From Dysgonomonas sp. ZJ279 (GTDB lineage Bacteria > Bacteroidota > Bacteroidia > Bacteroidales > Dysgonomonadaceae): a stretch of 40,668 nucleotides of DNA. The number at the start of each line of letters is the position of its first letter. Positions within the stretch are counted from its first letter, which is position 1. The DNA lies in assembly GCF_011039205.1 (NCBI RefSeq), contig NZ_JAAKEL010000025.1, positions 1 through 40,668 on the forward strand, written 5' to 3'. This document shows positions 1 to 7,878 of this stretch, piece after piece. A program made the position numbers and the translations under genes. Under the pieces are notes generated by a model. The model was not told the DNA's origin. It did not search any database and saw only the letters and a list, made by a program, of their open reading frames with translations.

Positions 1-143
1 AAAGAACGAATGCCTGGATGGATTCATACAGGACATTGCTTAATCGCTTTGAAACAACAGTGTCGAGTTGGAAGGCTTTCAATTATATCGCTTTTATAAC
101 GATATTTTTAAAGAAAATTTACAAAAACAAAAAGTCTAGATGA
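1..143 (+). CDS. IS transposase, C-terminal fragment (partial at window edge)
   Basis: The third forward frame is open from the first base to the TGA at 141-143 and gives about 46 residues. It starts RTNAWMDSYRTLLNRFE and continues with a hydrophobic stretch ending IFLKKI. This resembles the C-terminal tail of IS5/IS4-superfamily DDE transposases, which typically read (E)R-N-A-W-x-D-x-F/Y-x-x-L-L-x-R-F/Y-E followed by an AF-rich helix. The incomplete codon at bases 1-2 (AA) fits the Glu expected before RTNAW. The catalytic domain lies outside the window, so intactness cannot be judged. The stop is only 18 bp before the next gene's ATG, so the element's right end must lie between them or the element is truncated. 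The family call is by motif memory and the exact IS family is uncertain. Confidence 0.6.
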   Translation, partial: RTNAWMDSYRTLLNRFETTVSSWKAFNYIAFITIFLKKIYKNKKSR

Positions 144-161
144 CTTCAAAATTTGATTTTT

Positions 162-1634
162 ATGAAAGCTATATTTCAGGTATTTTTTCTGACACTTGTA
201 AGCATGGTGCTTTTTAGTTCTTGTAGCGATGATGACATAGAGAATGGTAGAACCAGGCCATCGGGTCAGCAGACAGATAATCAATATGTGAACAATTGGG
301 TCTATGAGAAAATGGACTCGTTCTATTTATGGAGAGACAAACTCCCTGCGAAAGAAAACATAAACTTCGACTCTTCCCCTTACGATTTTTTGGACGGTCT
401 TATATATCCCTTCAATGAGCAAACACACGAAGGCGATCGCTTTTCATGGATACAGGAAAGTTATGTAGATCTTGTAAATTCATTAAATGGAGTCTCATCT
501 TCCGATTTAGGGTTCGATTACAATGTTTATTTAAAAGCAGAAGGTAGTACAGAAGTAATATATGAGGTCTTATATATTAAAAAAAATACGAAAGCCGAGA
601 AGTCCGGACTCAAAAGAGGTGATATCATAGAAAAAGTCGATAATACAACTGTTACCTTAGACAATTGGTCATCACTCTTATATCAGAATAAAAATAGCTA
701 TACATTCAGTTTAGTAAATCAATCTAATCCTATCACAGTAGAAGTAACTTCTAACTATATAGAAAATCCTATTTATTACAGTAATATTTACACAAAAGGC
801 TCTCACAAAATAGGGTATTTAATCTACAACTTCTTTTCTCAAGATAAAGGCGACGGTACTAAAAGTTATGATACGGCACTTGCTGATGAATTTAGTAACT
901 TTTATAGCGCAGGTATCACTGACTTGATATTAGATTTGCGATATAATCCGGGAGGATATGTTGAAAGCTCTAAATATATAGCTAGTGCGATAGTTCCCAA
1001 CAGAGACATATCCAAATTATATGTATATTATAAATACAATGACCTAATACAGCAGGCCTACCAAGAAAACTATGGCGAAGAAGTTTTTAATAATTACTTT
1101 GCCGACAAAATCGCCATATCGAACAGGACTACCTATCCGATACCCAAGTTGGGCGATAAACTAAACAATACTCTATACGTGCTTGTGACCAGAAATACAA
1201 TGTCTGCCAGCGAGTTAATTATAAATGGTTTACGGCCATATATGAATGTTGTTTTGATAGGTCAGACAACGATCGGTAAAAATGTAGGATCATTTTCATT
1301 CTATGAGCCTAATGATTCACGTAACAAATGGGGACTACAACCCATCTGTTTCCAAACATACAACTCGCTAGGAAAATCAGAATATGCAGCAGGGTTTAAA
1401 CCGGATGACGGATTTGAAGTTTATGAAAATATGGCACCATTGGGAGATACTGATGAAATGTTTTTAGCTACGGCAATTGCTAAAATAACAGGAAGTCCAC
1501 TACCTAGTGCAAAGAAAAATTCGCCGGATTTAAAGCCGATAGGATCATCTCTTAATAAGAAAGGTACGAAGGGAATACTTATAAATCCTGCTCAATTTAA
1601 TAAACTTAAAACAACGTCACTAAAGAATAATTAG
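162..1634 (+). CDS. S41 family (C-terminal processing type) peptidase lipoprotein with PDZ domain
   Basis: This 490-residue protein is a predicted lipoprotein with a hydrophobic signal and the lipobox FSSC, Cys21. An N-terminal S41 helical segment (about 40-110) is followed by a PDZ-like domain (about 115-200) containing KSGLKRGDII. The tail-specific protease core follows. Ser348 in MSASE and Lys373 in TIGKNVG are 25 residues apart, the spacing of the Ser/Lys dyad in Tsp/CtpA, so it is probably active. It would cleave envelope proteins or peptides; the substrate is unknown. The frame also has a TTG at 153, but the ATG at 162 begins a normal lipoprotein signal and is preferred. It lies 18 bp after an IS transposase end and 12 bp before thrA, so it may be cotranscribed with thrA. 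No promoter is visible just upstream. Confidence 0.9.
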   Translation: MKAIFQVFFLTLVSMVLFSSCSDDDIENGRTRPSGQQTDNQYVNNWVYEKMDSFYLWRDKLPAKENINFDSSPYDFLDGLIYPFNEQTHEGDRFSWIQESYVDLVNSLNGVSSSDLGFDYNVYLKAEGSTEVIYEVLYIKKNTKAEKSGLKRGDIIEKVDNTTVTLDNWSSLLYQNKNSYTFSLVNQSNPITVEVTSNYIENPIYYSNIYTKGSHKIGYLIYNFFSQDKGDGTKSYDTALADEFSNFYSAGITDLILDLRYNPGGYVESSKYIASAIVPNRDISKLYVYYKYNDLIQQAYQENYGEEVFNNYFADKIAISNRTTYPIPKLGDKLNNTLYVLVTRNTMSASELIINGLRPYMNVVLIGQTTIGKNVGSFSFYEPNDSRNKWGLQPICFQTYNSLGKSEYAAGFKPDDGFEVYENMAPLGDTDEMFLATAIAKITGSPLPSAKKNSPDLKPIGSSLNKKGTKGILINPAQFNKLKTTSLKNN

Positions 1635-1646
1635 TACATTTATCTT

Positions 1647-4088
1647 ATGAAAGTAATGAAATTTGGCGGAACCTCTATCGGAACTGCAACCAATATATAC
1701 AATGTAAAGAAAATAATTAGTTCGGTAGATGAGCCCAGTGTGATAGTTGTTTCAGCTTTCAAAGGCATAACTGATAAATTAATAAAGACTTCTTGTTTGG
1801 CTGCAGCCGGAGATACTCTTTACGAAAAAGAATTCAGAGAGATTGTATCTGAGCACCTTACTATTCTCGATGAGCTTAACTTCGATGCGCATACAAAAGC
1901 AAAAGTGAGCACATCGGTTAACTTACTACTCGAAGAATTGAGTAATATATTTAAAGGTGTGTTTCTTATCAATGACCTTTCGCACAAGACTTCTGATAAA
2001 ATTGTGAGTTATGGAGAAAGGCTTTCATCTACTGTTATTAGTTATGTATTTACCGACTACCAGTTATTAGATGTAACCAAACTAATAAAAACAACATCAG
2101 AATTTAATAAGCATACCCCCGACATCGAATTGTCGAACGAATTGATAAAAGCCGCATTTAAATCTTCGACTCAGAAAGTGTTAGTTGCCGGATTTATATC
2201 GAGATGTAGGGATACAGACGAATATACAAATTTAGGTCGTGGAGGTTCTGACTATACTGCATCTCTGTTCGCATCGGCACTTGATGCACGTATTTTAGAG
2301 ATTTGGTCTAATGTCGATGGATTTATGTCGGCTGACCCTAATGTAATCAGCAGTGCTCATGTGATTGACAAGCTAACATTTACAGAGGCAACCGAGTTGT
2401 GTAACTATGGAGCTAAAATCATTTATCCGCCAACCCTTTTCCCTGTTTATCATAAGAATATACCTATTCGAATAAAAAATACATTCAATCCGGATGCACC
2501 AGGCACCTATATCTCTCACGATGGTGGAGAGCAAAAAGGTAAAGCTCTGATTACAGGGATCTCATCTATCGATGATACTTGCCTTATCACTGTACTTGGT
2601 TTGGGTATGGTAGGTATTATTGGTGTCAATTACCGCATCTTCAAGGCGCTGGCTAAAAATGGAATTAGTGTATTTCTTGTATCGCAAGCATCTTCAGAGA
2701 ACAGTACTTCTATCGGAGTCGGTTCTGCCGATGCTCAACCTGCTGTGCATGCACTCGAAGAAGAGTTTGCCCACGAAATTTCATTAGGCAGTATAAATAG
2801 AGTGCAACTAGAGCAAGACTTGGCAACAGTCGCCATAGTAGGCGAAAATATGAAATATACTCCCGGTATTGCGGGCAGATTGTTCGAAACTCTTGGGAAA
2901 AGTGGCATCAGCGTTATTGCCTGTGCACAAGGAGCATCTGAGGTAAATATATCCTTTGTAATAAAGAAGAAATATTTACGCAAAGCATTGAATTCCATTC
3001 ACGATTCGTTCTTCCTATCCGAATATAAAGTACTAAACCTTTTCATCACAGGAATAGGTACTGTTGGAAGTAATCTGATAGAGCAGATAAAACAACAGCA
3101 GCCCAAACTTATTAAACAATATTCGTTGAAGCTAAATGTGGTGGGCGTTGCAAGGGGGCGCAAAGCATTACTTTGTCGCGAAGGAATTAATCTGGATACT
3201 TATAGAAGTGACTTAGATAACGAGGGAATCGCCAGTTCACCTGATATTCTGTGTGAGCGTATTATTGAGATGAATATTTTCAATGCTGTATTTGTTGATT
3301 GTACGGCAAGTGATTCTGTGGCAAGCATCTATTCCGATCTGATGACGCATAATATTTCCGTGGTGACCGCCAATAAAGTCGCTGCGTCGTCCAGTTACGA
3401 GAACTATATAAATCTTAAGAATATAGCCCGCGAACGAAATATCAAATTTTTATTCGAAACTAATGTAGGAGCGGGGTTGCCCGTTATCAATACAATGAAT
3501 TCGCTGACCAATTCGGGTGACAAGATTATAAAAATAGAAGCTGTGCTTTCGGGCACACTCAATTTTATATTCAACACGATGAGTAAAGATATTCCATTCA
3601 GTAAAACTATCTATCAGGCAAAGGAAAAAGGATTTGCTGAACCTGATCCTCGTATTGACCTTAGTGGAATGGATGTTGTTCGTAAGTTAGTTATTCTTAC
3701 CCGTGAAGCAGGTTACAGAGTAGAACAAGCCGATGTGAAAAAGAATCTTTTTGTTCCTCAAAAATACTTCGATGGCTCGATAGAAGAATTCTGGGAGACC
3801 ATCAACGAACTGGATACAAGCTTTGAAGAGCGTCGTCAAAAACTGGAAAGTGAAGATAAGCGCCTCCGCTTTGTAGCTAAATACGAAAACGGACAATGTG
3901 AAGTAGGACTTCAGGAAGTAGGGCAGAATCATCCGTTTTATGATCTTGAAGGAAGCAACAATATAATCCAGATTACCACCGAACGTTATAATGAATATCC
4001 GATGATAATAAAAGGATATGGTGCCGGAGCAACAGTTACGGCGGCAGGTGTTTTCTCAGATATTATCAGCATTGCTAATATACGCTAA
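1647..4088 (+). CDS. thrA: Bifunctional aspartokinase / homoserine dehydrogenase I
   Basis: This cytoplasmic enzyme of 813 residues catalyses the first (aspartate to aspartyl-phosphate) and third (aspartate semialdehyde to homoserine) steps toward threonine and methionine. The N-terminal aspartokinase domain begins with KFGGTS at residues 5-10 and includes GRGGSDYTA near 193. Two ACT-type regulatory segments occupy about 310-455, so allosteric feedback is expected from the family. The homoserine dehydrogenase half starts with the NAD(P)-binding GIGTVG at 469-474 and includes TANK and SGTLNF motifs. The length matches the E. coli ThrA fusion (about 820). The gene starts 12 bp after the S41 peptidase and is followed after 145 bp by an ApgM-type gene. 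A second in-frame Met at residue 4 is a possible alternative start. Confidence 0.97.
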   Translation: MKVMKFGGTSIGTATNIYNVKKIISSVDEPSVIVVSAFKGITDKLIKTSCLAAAGDTLYEKEFREIVSEHLTILDELNFDAHTKAKVSTSVNLLLEELSNIFKGVFLINDLSHKTSDKIVSYGERLSSTVISYVFTDYQLLDVTKLIKTTSEFNKHTPDIELSNELIKAAFKSSTQKVLVAGFISRCRDTDEYTNLGRGGSDYTASLFASALDARILEIWSNVDGFMSADPNVISSAHVIDKLTFTEATELCNYGAKIIYPPTLFPVYHKNIPIRIKNTFNPDAPGTYISHDGGEQKGKALITGISSIDDTCLITVLGLGMVGIIGVNYRIFKALAKNGISVFLVSQASSENSTSIGVGSADAQPAVHALEEEFAHEISLGSINRVQLEQDLATVAIVGENMKYTPGIAGRLFETLGKSGISVIACAQGASEVNISFVIKKKYLRKALNSIHDSFFLSEYKVLNLFITGIGTVGSNLIEQIKQQQPKLIKQYSLKLNVVGVARGRKALLCREGINLDTYRSDLDNEGIASSPDILCERIIEMNIFNAVFVDCTASDSVASIYSDLMTHNISVVTANKVAASSSYENYINLKNIARERNIKFLFETNVGAGLPVINTMNSLTNSGDKIIKIEAVLSGTLNFIFNTMSKDIPFSKTIYQAKEKGFAEPDPRIDLSGMDVVRKLVILTREAGYRVEQADVKKNLFVPQKYFDGSIEEFWETINELDTSFEERRQKLESEDKRLRFVAKYENGQCEVGLQEVGQNHPFYDLEGSNNIIQITTERYNEYPMIIKGYGAGATVTAAGVFSDIISIANIR

Positions 4089-4224
4089 GCCTCCCCAACC
4101 CCTCCGAGGGAAGGGCTTAGGCTAACCCATAATACATAATAGAATAACAATTAAAACAAACTCTCAATATTTGACTCATAGTGGAGAAATATAATTCCTC
4201 CCTATAGGAAGGTTAGGAGGGGCT
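4088..4224. repeat. Imperfect inverted repeat between thrA and apgM
   Basis: Arms at about 4088-4114 and 4197-4224 are imperfect reverse complements. Both are made of the rule CCTCC...AACC and its complement GG(T)TAGGAGGGG. They enclose about 80 bp of AT-rich DNA. A similar unit (CCTTTAAGGAGGCTGCGAGG) recurs at about 32676-32704. This looks like a dispersed intergenic repeat or small MITE-like element inserted between two cotranscribed genes. It could also form a long RNA hairpin affecting the downstream gene. Confidence 0.55.
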
Positions 4225-4233
4225 ATATTTAGA

Positions 4234-5442
4234 ATGAAAACAATTATAATTTTAGGAGATGGAATGGCTGATGAGCCGATTGCCTCATTGGGAAATAAAA
4301 CTCCGTTACAAGCTGCGCACAAACCTTACATTGATTTGCTTGCAGCTAAGGGTATGAGTGGTGAATTAGATACAATTCCTGTGGGATTTAAGCCGGGCAG
4401 CGAGATTGCAAATCTTTCGGTGTTGGGTTACGATGTACCCAAAGTATTCGAAGGTAGAGGCTCGCTCGAAGCAGCAAGTATGGGCATTGACATCCTTCCC
4501 CGAGAAATGGCTATGCGCTGTAATTTGATCTGTATCGAAGATGGGAAAATAAAAAACCATTCGGCAGGACATATTTCAAGCGAAGAAGCTGCAGAACTAA
4601 TTCGTTTTCTGGATAAAGAATTGGGCGATGATAAATTGAGCTTCTATCCGGGAGTATCATACCGTCATTTACTGAAGCTGAAGGGTGGAAATAAAGATTT
4701 AGATTGTACCCCTCCTCACGATGTTATCGGAACTCCATTCGAGAAGGTAATGATTAAAGCGGTGTCGGCCGAAGCACAGGAATCTGCTGATTTTCTGAAT
4801 AAAGCTATTTTGAAATCACAAGAGCTTTTAAAAGACCATCCTATAAACAAGAAGCGTATTGCAGAAGGCAAAGACCCTGCGAATAGTATATGGCCTTGGT
4901 CTCCGGGCTATCGTCCGCAAATGGAAACATTACAAGAGCTATTCGGTATCAATAGTGGTTCTGTAATATCGGCTGTCGATCTTATAATGGGTATCGGTGT
5001 ATATGCCGGATTGAAAGTGATACATGTAGAAGGCGCAACAGGTCTTTATGATACCAACTACGAAGGAAAAGCAGAAGCTGCTATTGAAGCTCTTAAGAAT
5101 GATGATTTCGTTTATCTGCACATCGAAGCAAGCGACGAAGCTGGGCATGATGGTAATGTAGAATTAAAAACAAAAACAATAGAATATCTCGACAATCGTG
5201 TGGTGCGTACGATATATGAGGCGACTAAAGATTGGGATGAGCCTGTAACAATTGCAATTCTACCCGATCATCCGACACCTTGTGCCCTGAGAACACATAC
5301 TAATAAACCCATACCATTTTTGATTTACCGTTCGAATGGTAAGGCTGATGATGTGCAGGTATATGATGAGTTCGAATCGCCTAAGGGTGCCTATGGCTTA
5401 CTGAAAGGTCGCGAATTTATGGAGACTTTGTTTGGTAAATAA
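4234..5442 (+). CDS. ApgM-family cofactor-independent phosphoglycerate mutase; possible alternative homoserine kinase
   Basis: This 402-residue cytoplasmic protein is an alkaline-phosphatase-superfamily enzyme of the archaeal-type 2,3-BPG-independent phosphoglycerate mutase family. Visible motifs are LGDGMAD at 7-13 (metal-binding Asp9), PGSEIANLSVLGYD at 54-67 (Ser62 is the likely phosphorylated nucleophile), EASDEAGHDG (metal ligands) and LPDHPTP near the C terminus. The family annotation is mutase. However, members beside thrA in Bacteroides have been proposed to replace the missing ThrB homoserine kinase, and the position here supports that role. No classical GHMP-type thrB is in the window. 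The gene ends before a hairpin at 5534, and the expected thrC does not follow. The choice between mutase and kinase cannot be made from motifs alone. Confidence 0.85.
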   Translation: MKTIIILGDGMADEPIASLGNKTPLQAAHKPYIDLLAAKGMSGELDTIPVGFKPGSEIANLSVLGYDVPKVFEGRGSLEAASMGIDILPREMAMRCNLICIEDGKIKNHSAGHISSEEAAELIRFLDKELGDDKLSFYPGVSYRHLLKLKGGNKDLDCTPPHDVIGTPFEKVMIKAVSAEAQESADFLNKAILKSQELLKDHPINKKRIAEGKDPANSIWPWSPGYRPQMETLQELFGINSGSVISAVDLIMGIGVYAGLKVIHVEGATGLYDTNYEGKAEAAIEALKNDDFVYLHIEASDEAGHDGNVELKTKTIEYLDNRVVRTIYEATKDWDEPVTIAILPDHPTPCALRTHTNKPIPFLIYRSNGKADDVQVYDEFESPKGAYGLLKGREFMETLFGK

Positions 5443-5533
5443 TTTGAAATCCTCAGTTCGTAAATTATAAAGGTCTAAGATCTCATTTAGACAAAGAAAA
5501 TAAATAACGAAGCAACAATATTATTATTACATT

Positions 5534-5565
5534 TATGGTGTTTTACCTTGTGGTGAAACACCATA
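5534..5565 (+). terminator. Hairpin downstream of the thr genes
   Basis: A 14-bp stem (TATGGTGTTTTACC paired with GGTGAAACACCATA, one G-U pair) closes a TTGT loop. It lies 91 bp after the ApgM stop. The sequence after it is AT-rich but has no clean T-run, so it could be an imperfect intrinsic terminator or a 3'-end stabilising hairpin. It separates the thr genes from the sigma-factor gene. Confidence 0.55.
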
Positions 5566-5680
5566 ATTATATGTAGTAGTTTATTTACCTGAAAAATAGC
5601 ATTATATGATTTTAGAATAAGGGTTATCTTGATAGACCTTGTTTTTGATATAGATATTTTACCGACTAATTGTAAATGTT

Positions 5681-5688
5681 TATATTTG
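5681..5688 (+). promoter_or_regulatory. -7 promoter box for the ECF sigma gene
   Basis: TATATTTG matches the Bacteroidota -7 consensus TAnnTTTG. It lies 32 bp before the ATG at 5721 but inside the longer open frame that begins at 5676. This supports 5721 as the real translation start. No good -33 TTTG is seen at the usual distance. Confidence 0.6.
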
Positions 5689-5720
5689 TTATAGAGCTAA
5701 TACCAAAACAGCACATTTTT

Positions 5721-6326
5721 ATGAGTAATGATATCCATAATATGAATGAATATTCAGCTTTATGGTTTGCGTATTTAGAGGGCGACAAAAAAGCTTTTTC
5801 ATCTTTATACAGATTAAGCTATAAGTCATTGTATTCGTATGGAATTAGCTTTGGAATAGAAGATCAACAGATACGGGATACAATTCAGGAATTATTCTTA
5901 AAGCTTTATTCGGGACCCAAACTTGTGAAAGATCCTGCCACGCTTCGTGCTTATTTATATGCCTCTATGAGAAACTCATTCATCAATTATCAGAAGATTC
6001 AACGAAGGCAACTTTGCCTTGAACAGGGCGAAGAGTTCCATCTGAAATATTCTATAAATAACGTAGCAATGGAAGATAAAGAGGAGAAGGAAGCTATAAA
6101 AATAAAATTGGATAACCTACTAAAGCTTCTGACGCCACGTCAAAAAGAGATTATCTATTTGAGATTCTTACACCAAATGGAGTATGAGGAGATATCACGG
6201 ATAATGAATTTGTCGGATCAGGCTGCACGAAATCTTATACATAGGGCTATGAAGAAAATGCGTGATAATGATTCGAATTATATGAGTTTACTCTCTATTA
6301 TGGTCTTATTGCCAGTTGATTTCTAA
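5721..6326 (+). CDS. RNA polymerase sigma factor, ECF subfamily
   Basis: This is a 201-residue sigma-70-like ECF factor. Region 2 covers roughly residues 10-80 (WFAYLEGDKKAFSSLYR, then a DTIQELFLKLY region 2.3/2.4 segment). Region 4 covers about 125-185, with LTPRQKEIIYLRFLHQMEYEEI and an HTH containing LSDQAARNLIHRAMKKM. The frame is open back to an ATG at 5676, but a TATATTTG promoter box falls between the two ATGs, so 5721 (MSNDIHN) is chosen. It is followed after 91 bp by a FecR-type anti-sigma gene and then SusC with an STN domain. This is the usual set in which ligand binding at the outer-membrane receptor releases the sigma factor to transcribe the uptake genes. That mechanism is known for the family and inferred here. 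Confidence 0.93.
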   Translation: MSNDIHNMNEYSALWFAYLEGDKKAFSSLYRLSYKSLYSYGISFGIEDQQIRDTIQELFLKLYSGPKLVKDPATLRAYLYASMRNSFINYQKIQRRQLCLEQGEEFHLKYSINNVAMEDKEEKEAIKIKLDNLLKLLTPRQKEIIYLRFLHQMEYEEISRIMNLSDQAARNLIHRAMKKMRDNDSNYMSLLSIMVLLPVDF

Positions 6327-6355
6327 TAATACTTTAAGAAAATTAAAAATAAGGA

Positions 6356-6385
6356 GGAAAGGCTGATTACAAAATCAGTCTTTCC
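6356..6385 (+). terminator. Hairpin between sigma and anti-sigma genes
   Basis: GGAAAGGCTGATT pairs with AATCAGTCTTTCC (13 bp, one G-U) around an ACAA loop, followed by TTGTATTA. It lies 30 bp after the sigma stop and 33 bp before the FecR ATG. It could be a leaky terminator that makes anti-sigma expression lower than, or separately controlled from, the sigma factor. Confidence 0.55.
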
Positions 6386-6417
6386 TTGTATTAGTATATA
6401 AAGTAGATTATCTAAAT

Positions 6418-7569
6418 ATGAAAGATTACTCCAAATATAACAGTATTAATGACTTTATTTTCGATTCTGAATTTGTTGAATTAGTCAAAAAAAATAACCA
6501 GAGAGAAATAGAGAGGATCATAACCTCTTTTCTTGGTAAAGAAGCGTTAGTAAAAGATGCAATATTATTATTGCGATATTTTACAATTGAAGAAGAAAAA
6601 ATAGAAGAAGTGCAAATAGAAGAAGATTTGACGGATTTACTTCATCAAATAAGACAAAGAAATAAAAAGAAGAAGCGAATGCTATTTGTAGCTTCAGTTG
6701 TGGCTGCTAGTATCGCTGTATTCCTTTTCACTATACCATATTCAAATACAGATAAACCGAAAGAGGCAAAAATTGAAATATTTTCTCTTTTAGATCAGAT
6801 GAATGTAGATATGGATGAAGTGCATATAGTGAATGGTAAGTCGAATACTTATATCGATAATAATGAAATAATAGAGCAAAAGGAAGATGGTGGCGTAATA
6901 ATCAGGGGTGACGAAAAAATCGAATCGTCTGATATTGAAAATGAATATTTAAAAGTAATTGTGCCAAACGGTAAACGAACAAGTATCCGCTTTAGCGACG
7001 GATCATTAATAAAAGTGAACTCCGGTTCTAAGATAATATATCCCAAACAATTTAGTAGTACCTCAAGGGATATTTATATAGATGGAGAAGCGTATCTGGA
7101 AATTGCGCCGGATGATGCAAAACCTTTTTTTGTTCATACCAAATTGCTTGATGTCGCTGTATTTGGCACTAAGTTTAATATAAATGCTTACAGTGCCGAT
7201 TCAGAAGGTTCTGTCGTATTGGTAGAAGGGAGTGTAGAAGTCGCTTCATCAGAAGACAAAAGTTTATTGAAGCCTAATCAGGGTCTTTTTTATAAAGATG
7301 GTAAGACAGAATTGAAGGATGTGGATGTATCGTTCTATATCTCTTGGATAGACGGAATTATGAAATTGAAGGGTGACCACTTGAGTACTATACTTAATAA
7401 CCTCTCTCGTTATTACAAACTTGATATAAGATTCAGCAACAGGCTTTCAAATGAGGTTTATAAAGGCAAAATTAATCTGAACGATTCAATAGAGACAATA
7501 CTCAACAACATATCCTTAAGTACGCCATTGTCTTACACTAGAAATGGCAATACGATATACATTAAATGA
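6418..7569 (+). CDS. FecR family anti-sigma regulator
   Basis: This 383-residue inner-membrane regulator has an N-terminal cytoplasmic part (1-87) that would bind the sigma factor. It ends in the basic run RNKKKKR, followed by one membrane helix at 88-108. The periplasmic part has the FecR domain (about 180-280, VPNGKRTSIRFSDGS and DGEAYLEI) and a C-terminal DUF4974-like region (about 315-383, ending LSYTRNGNTIYIK). In this family the periplasmic part contacts the STN domain of the partner TonB-dependent receptor. That receptor is encoded next, at 7879, and has an STN domain, so partner assignment is straightforward. Product length is typical of Bacteroidota FecR proteins. Confidence 0.94.
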   Translation: MKDYSKYNSINDFIFDSEFVELVKKNNQREIERIITSFLGKEALVKDAILLLRYFTIEEEKIEEVQIEEDLTDLLHQIRQRNKKKKRMLFVASVVAASIAVFLFTIPYSNTDKPKEAKIEIFSLLDQMNVDMDEVHIVNGKSNTYIDNNEIIEQKEDGGVIIRGDEKIESSDIENEYLKVIVPNGKRTSIRFSDGSLIKVNSGSKIIYPKQFSSTSRDIYIDGEAYLEIAPDDAKPFFVHTKLLDVAVFGTKFNINAYSADSEGSVVLVEGSVEVASSEDKSLLKPNQGLFYKDGKTELKDVDVSFYISWIDGIMKLKGDHLSTILNNLSRYYKLDIRFSNRLSNEVYKGKINLNDSIETILNNISLSTPLSYTRNGNTIYIK

Positions 7570-7878
7570 CTAATCTTAATCTTAAACCTTAAATCTTTAA
7601 TTTATGAAAAATAACGAAGTACTTACTTATCCTCCGTAGCATTGTCTGGATTGACAAATAAAAAATAGTTGTTAACGATCTGATACTGATAATAATCAGT
7701 ACATAATTGTATCATTTTTACCAATAAGAAGATATCCTTATTGTTACGATGTGTTAATAGAATAGCTCAATTTTTTAATTATTGTGTAACCTCTACTTAA
7801 TAATAAAAAAAGAATTTTGCATTGCTAAAAAACACCGTATTTAATGTACTAATTTCTAACAAACAAACACTTAAACTT
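7570..7878. other. Intergenic leader upstream of the STN-type susC
   Basis: This 309-bp AT-rich stretch holds no convincing gene. GAATTTTG at 7812-7819 is a one-mismatch match to the TAnnTTTG -7 box. It would place transcription start near 7825, ahead of the ATG at 7879. A small inverted repeat (ACTGAT...ATCAGT) occurs near 7684-7699. A dedicated ECF-sigma promoter is expected here, but I cannot recognise its consensus from one example. Confidence 0.4.

Noticed and set aside
2735-2998. Antisense open frame within thrA
   Set aside because: Entirely within the ACT region of thrA; no independent evidence.
5676-5720. N-terminal extension of the sigma factor (start at 5676)
   Set aside because: A TATATTTG promoter box lies inside this stretch, and the extension adds hydrophobic residues not typical of ECF sigma region 1/2.
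7822-7878. TTG-initiated extension of the first SusC
   Set aside because: The extension is not signal-like, and a near-consensus -7 box at 7812-7819 would put transcription start inside it.
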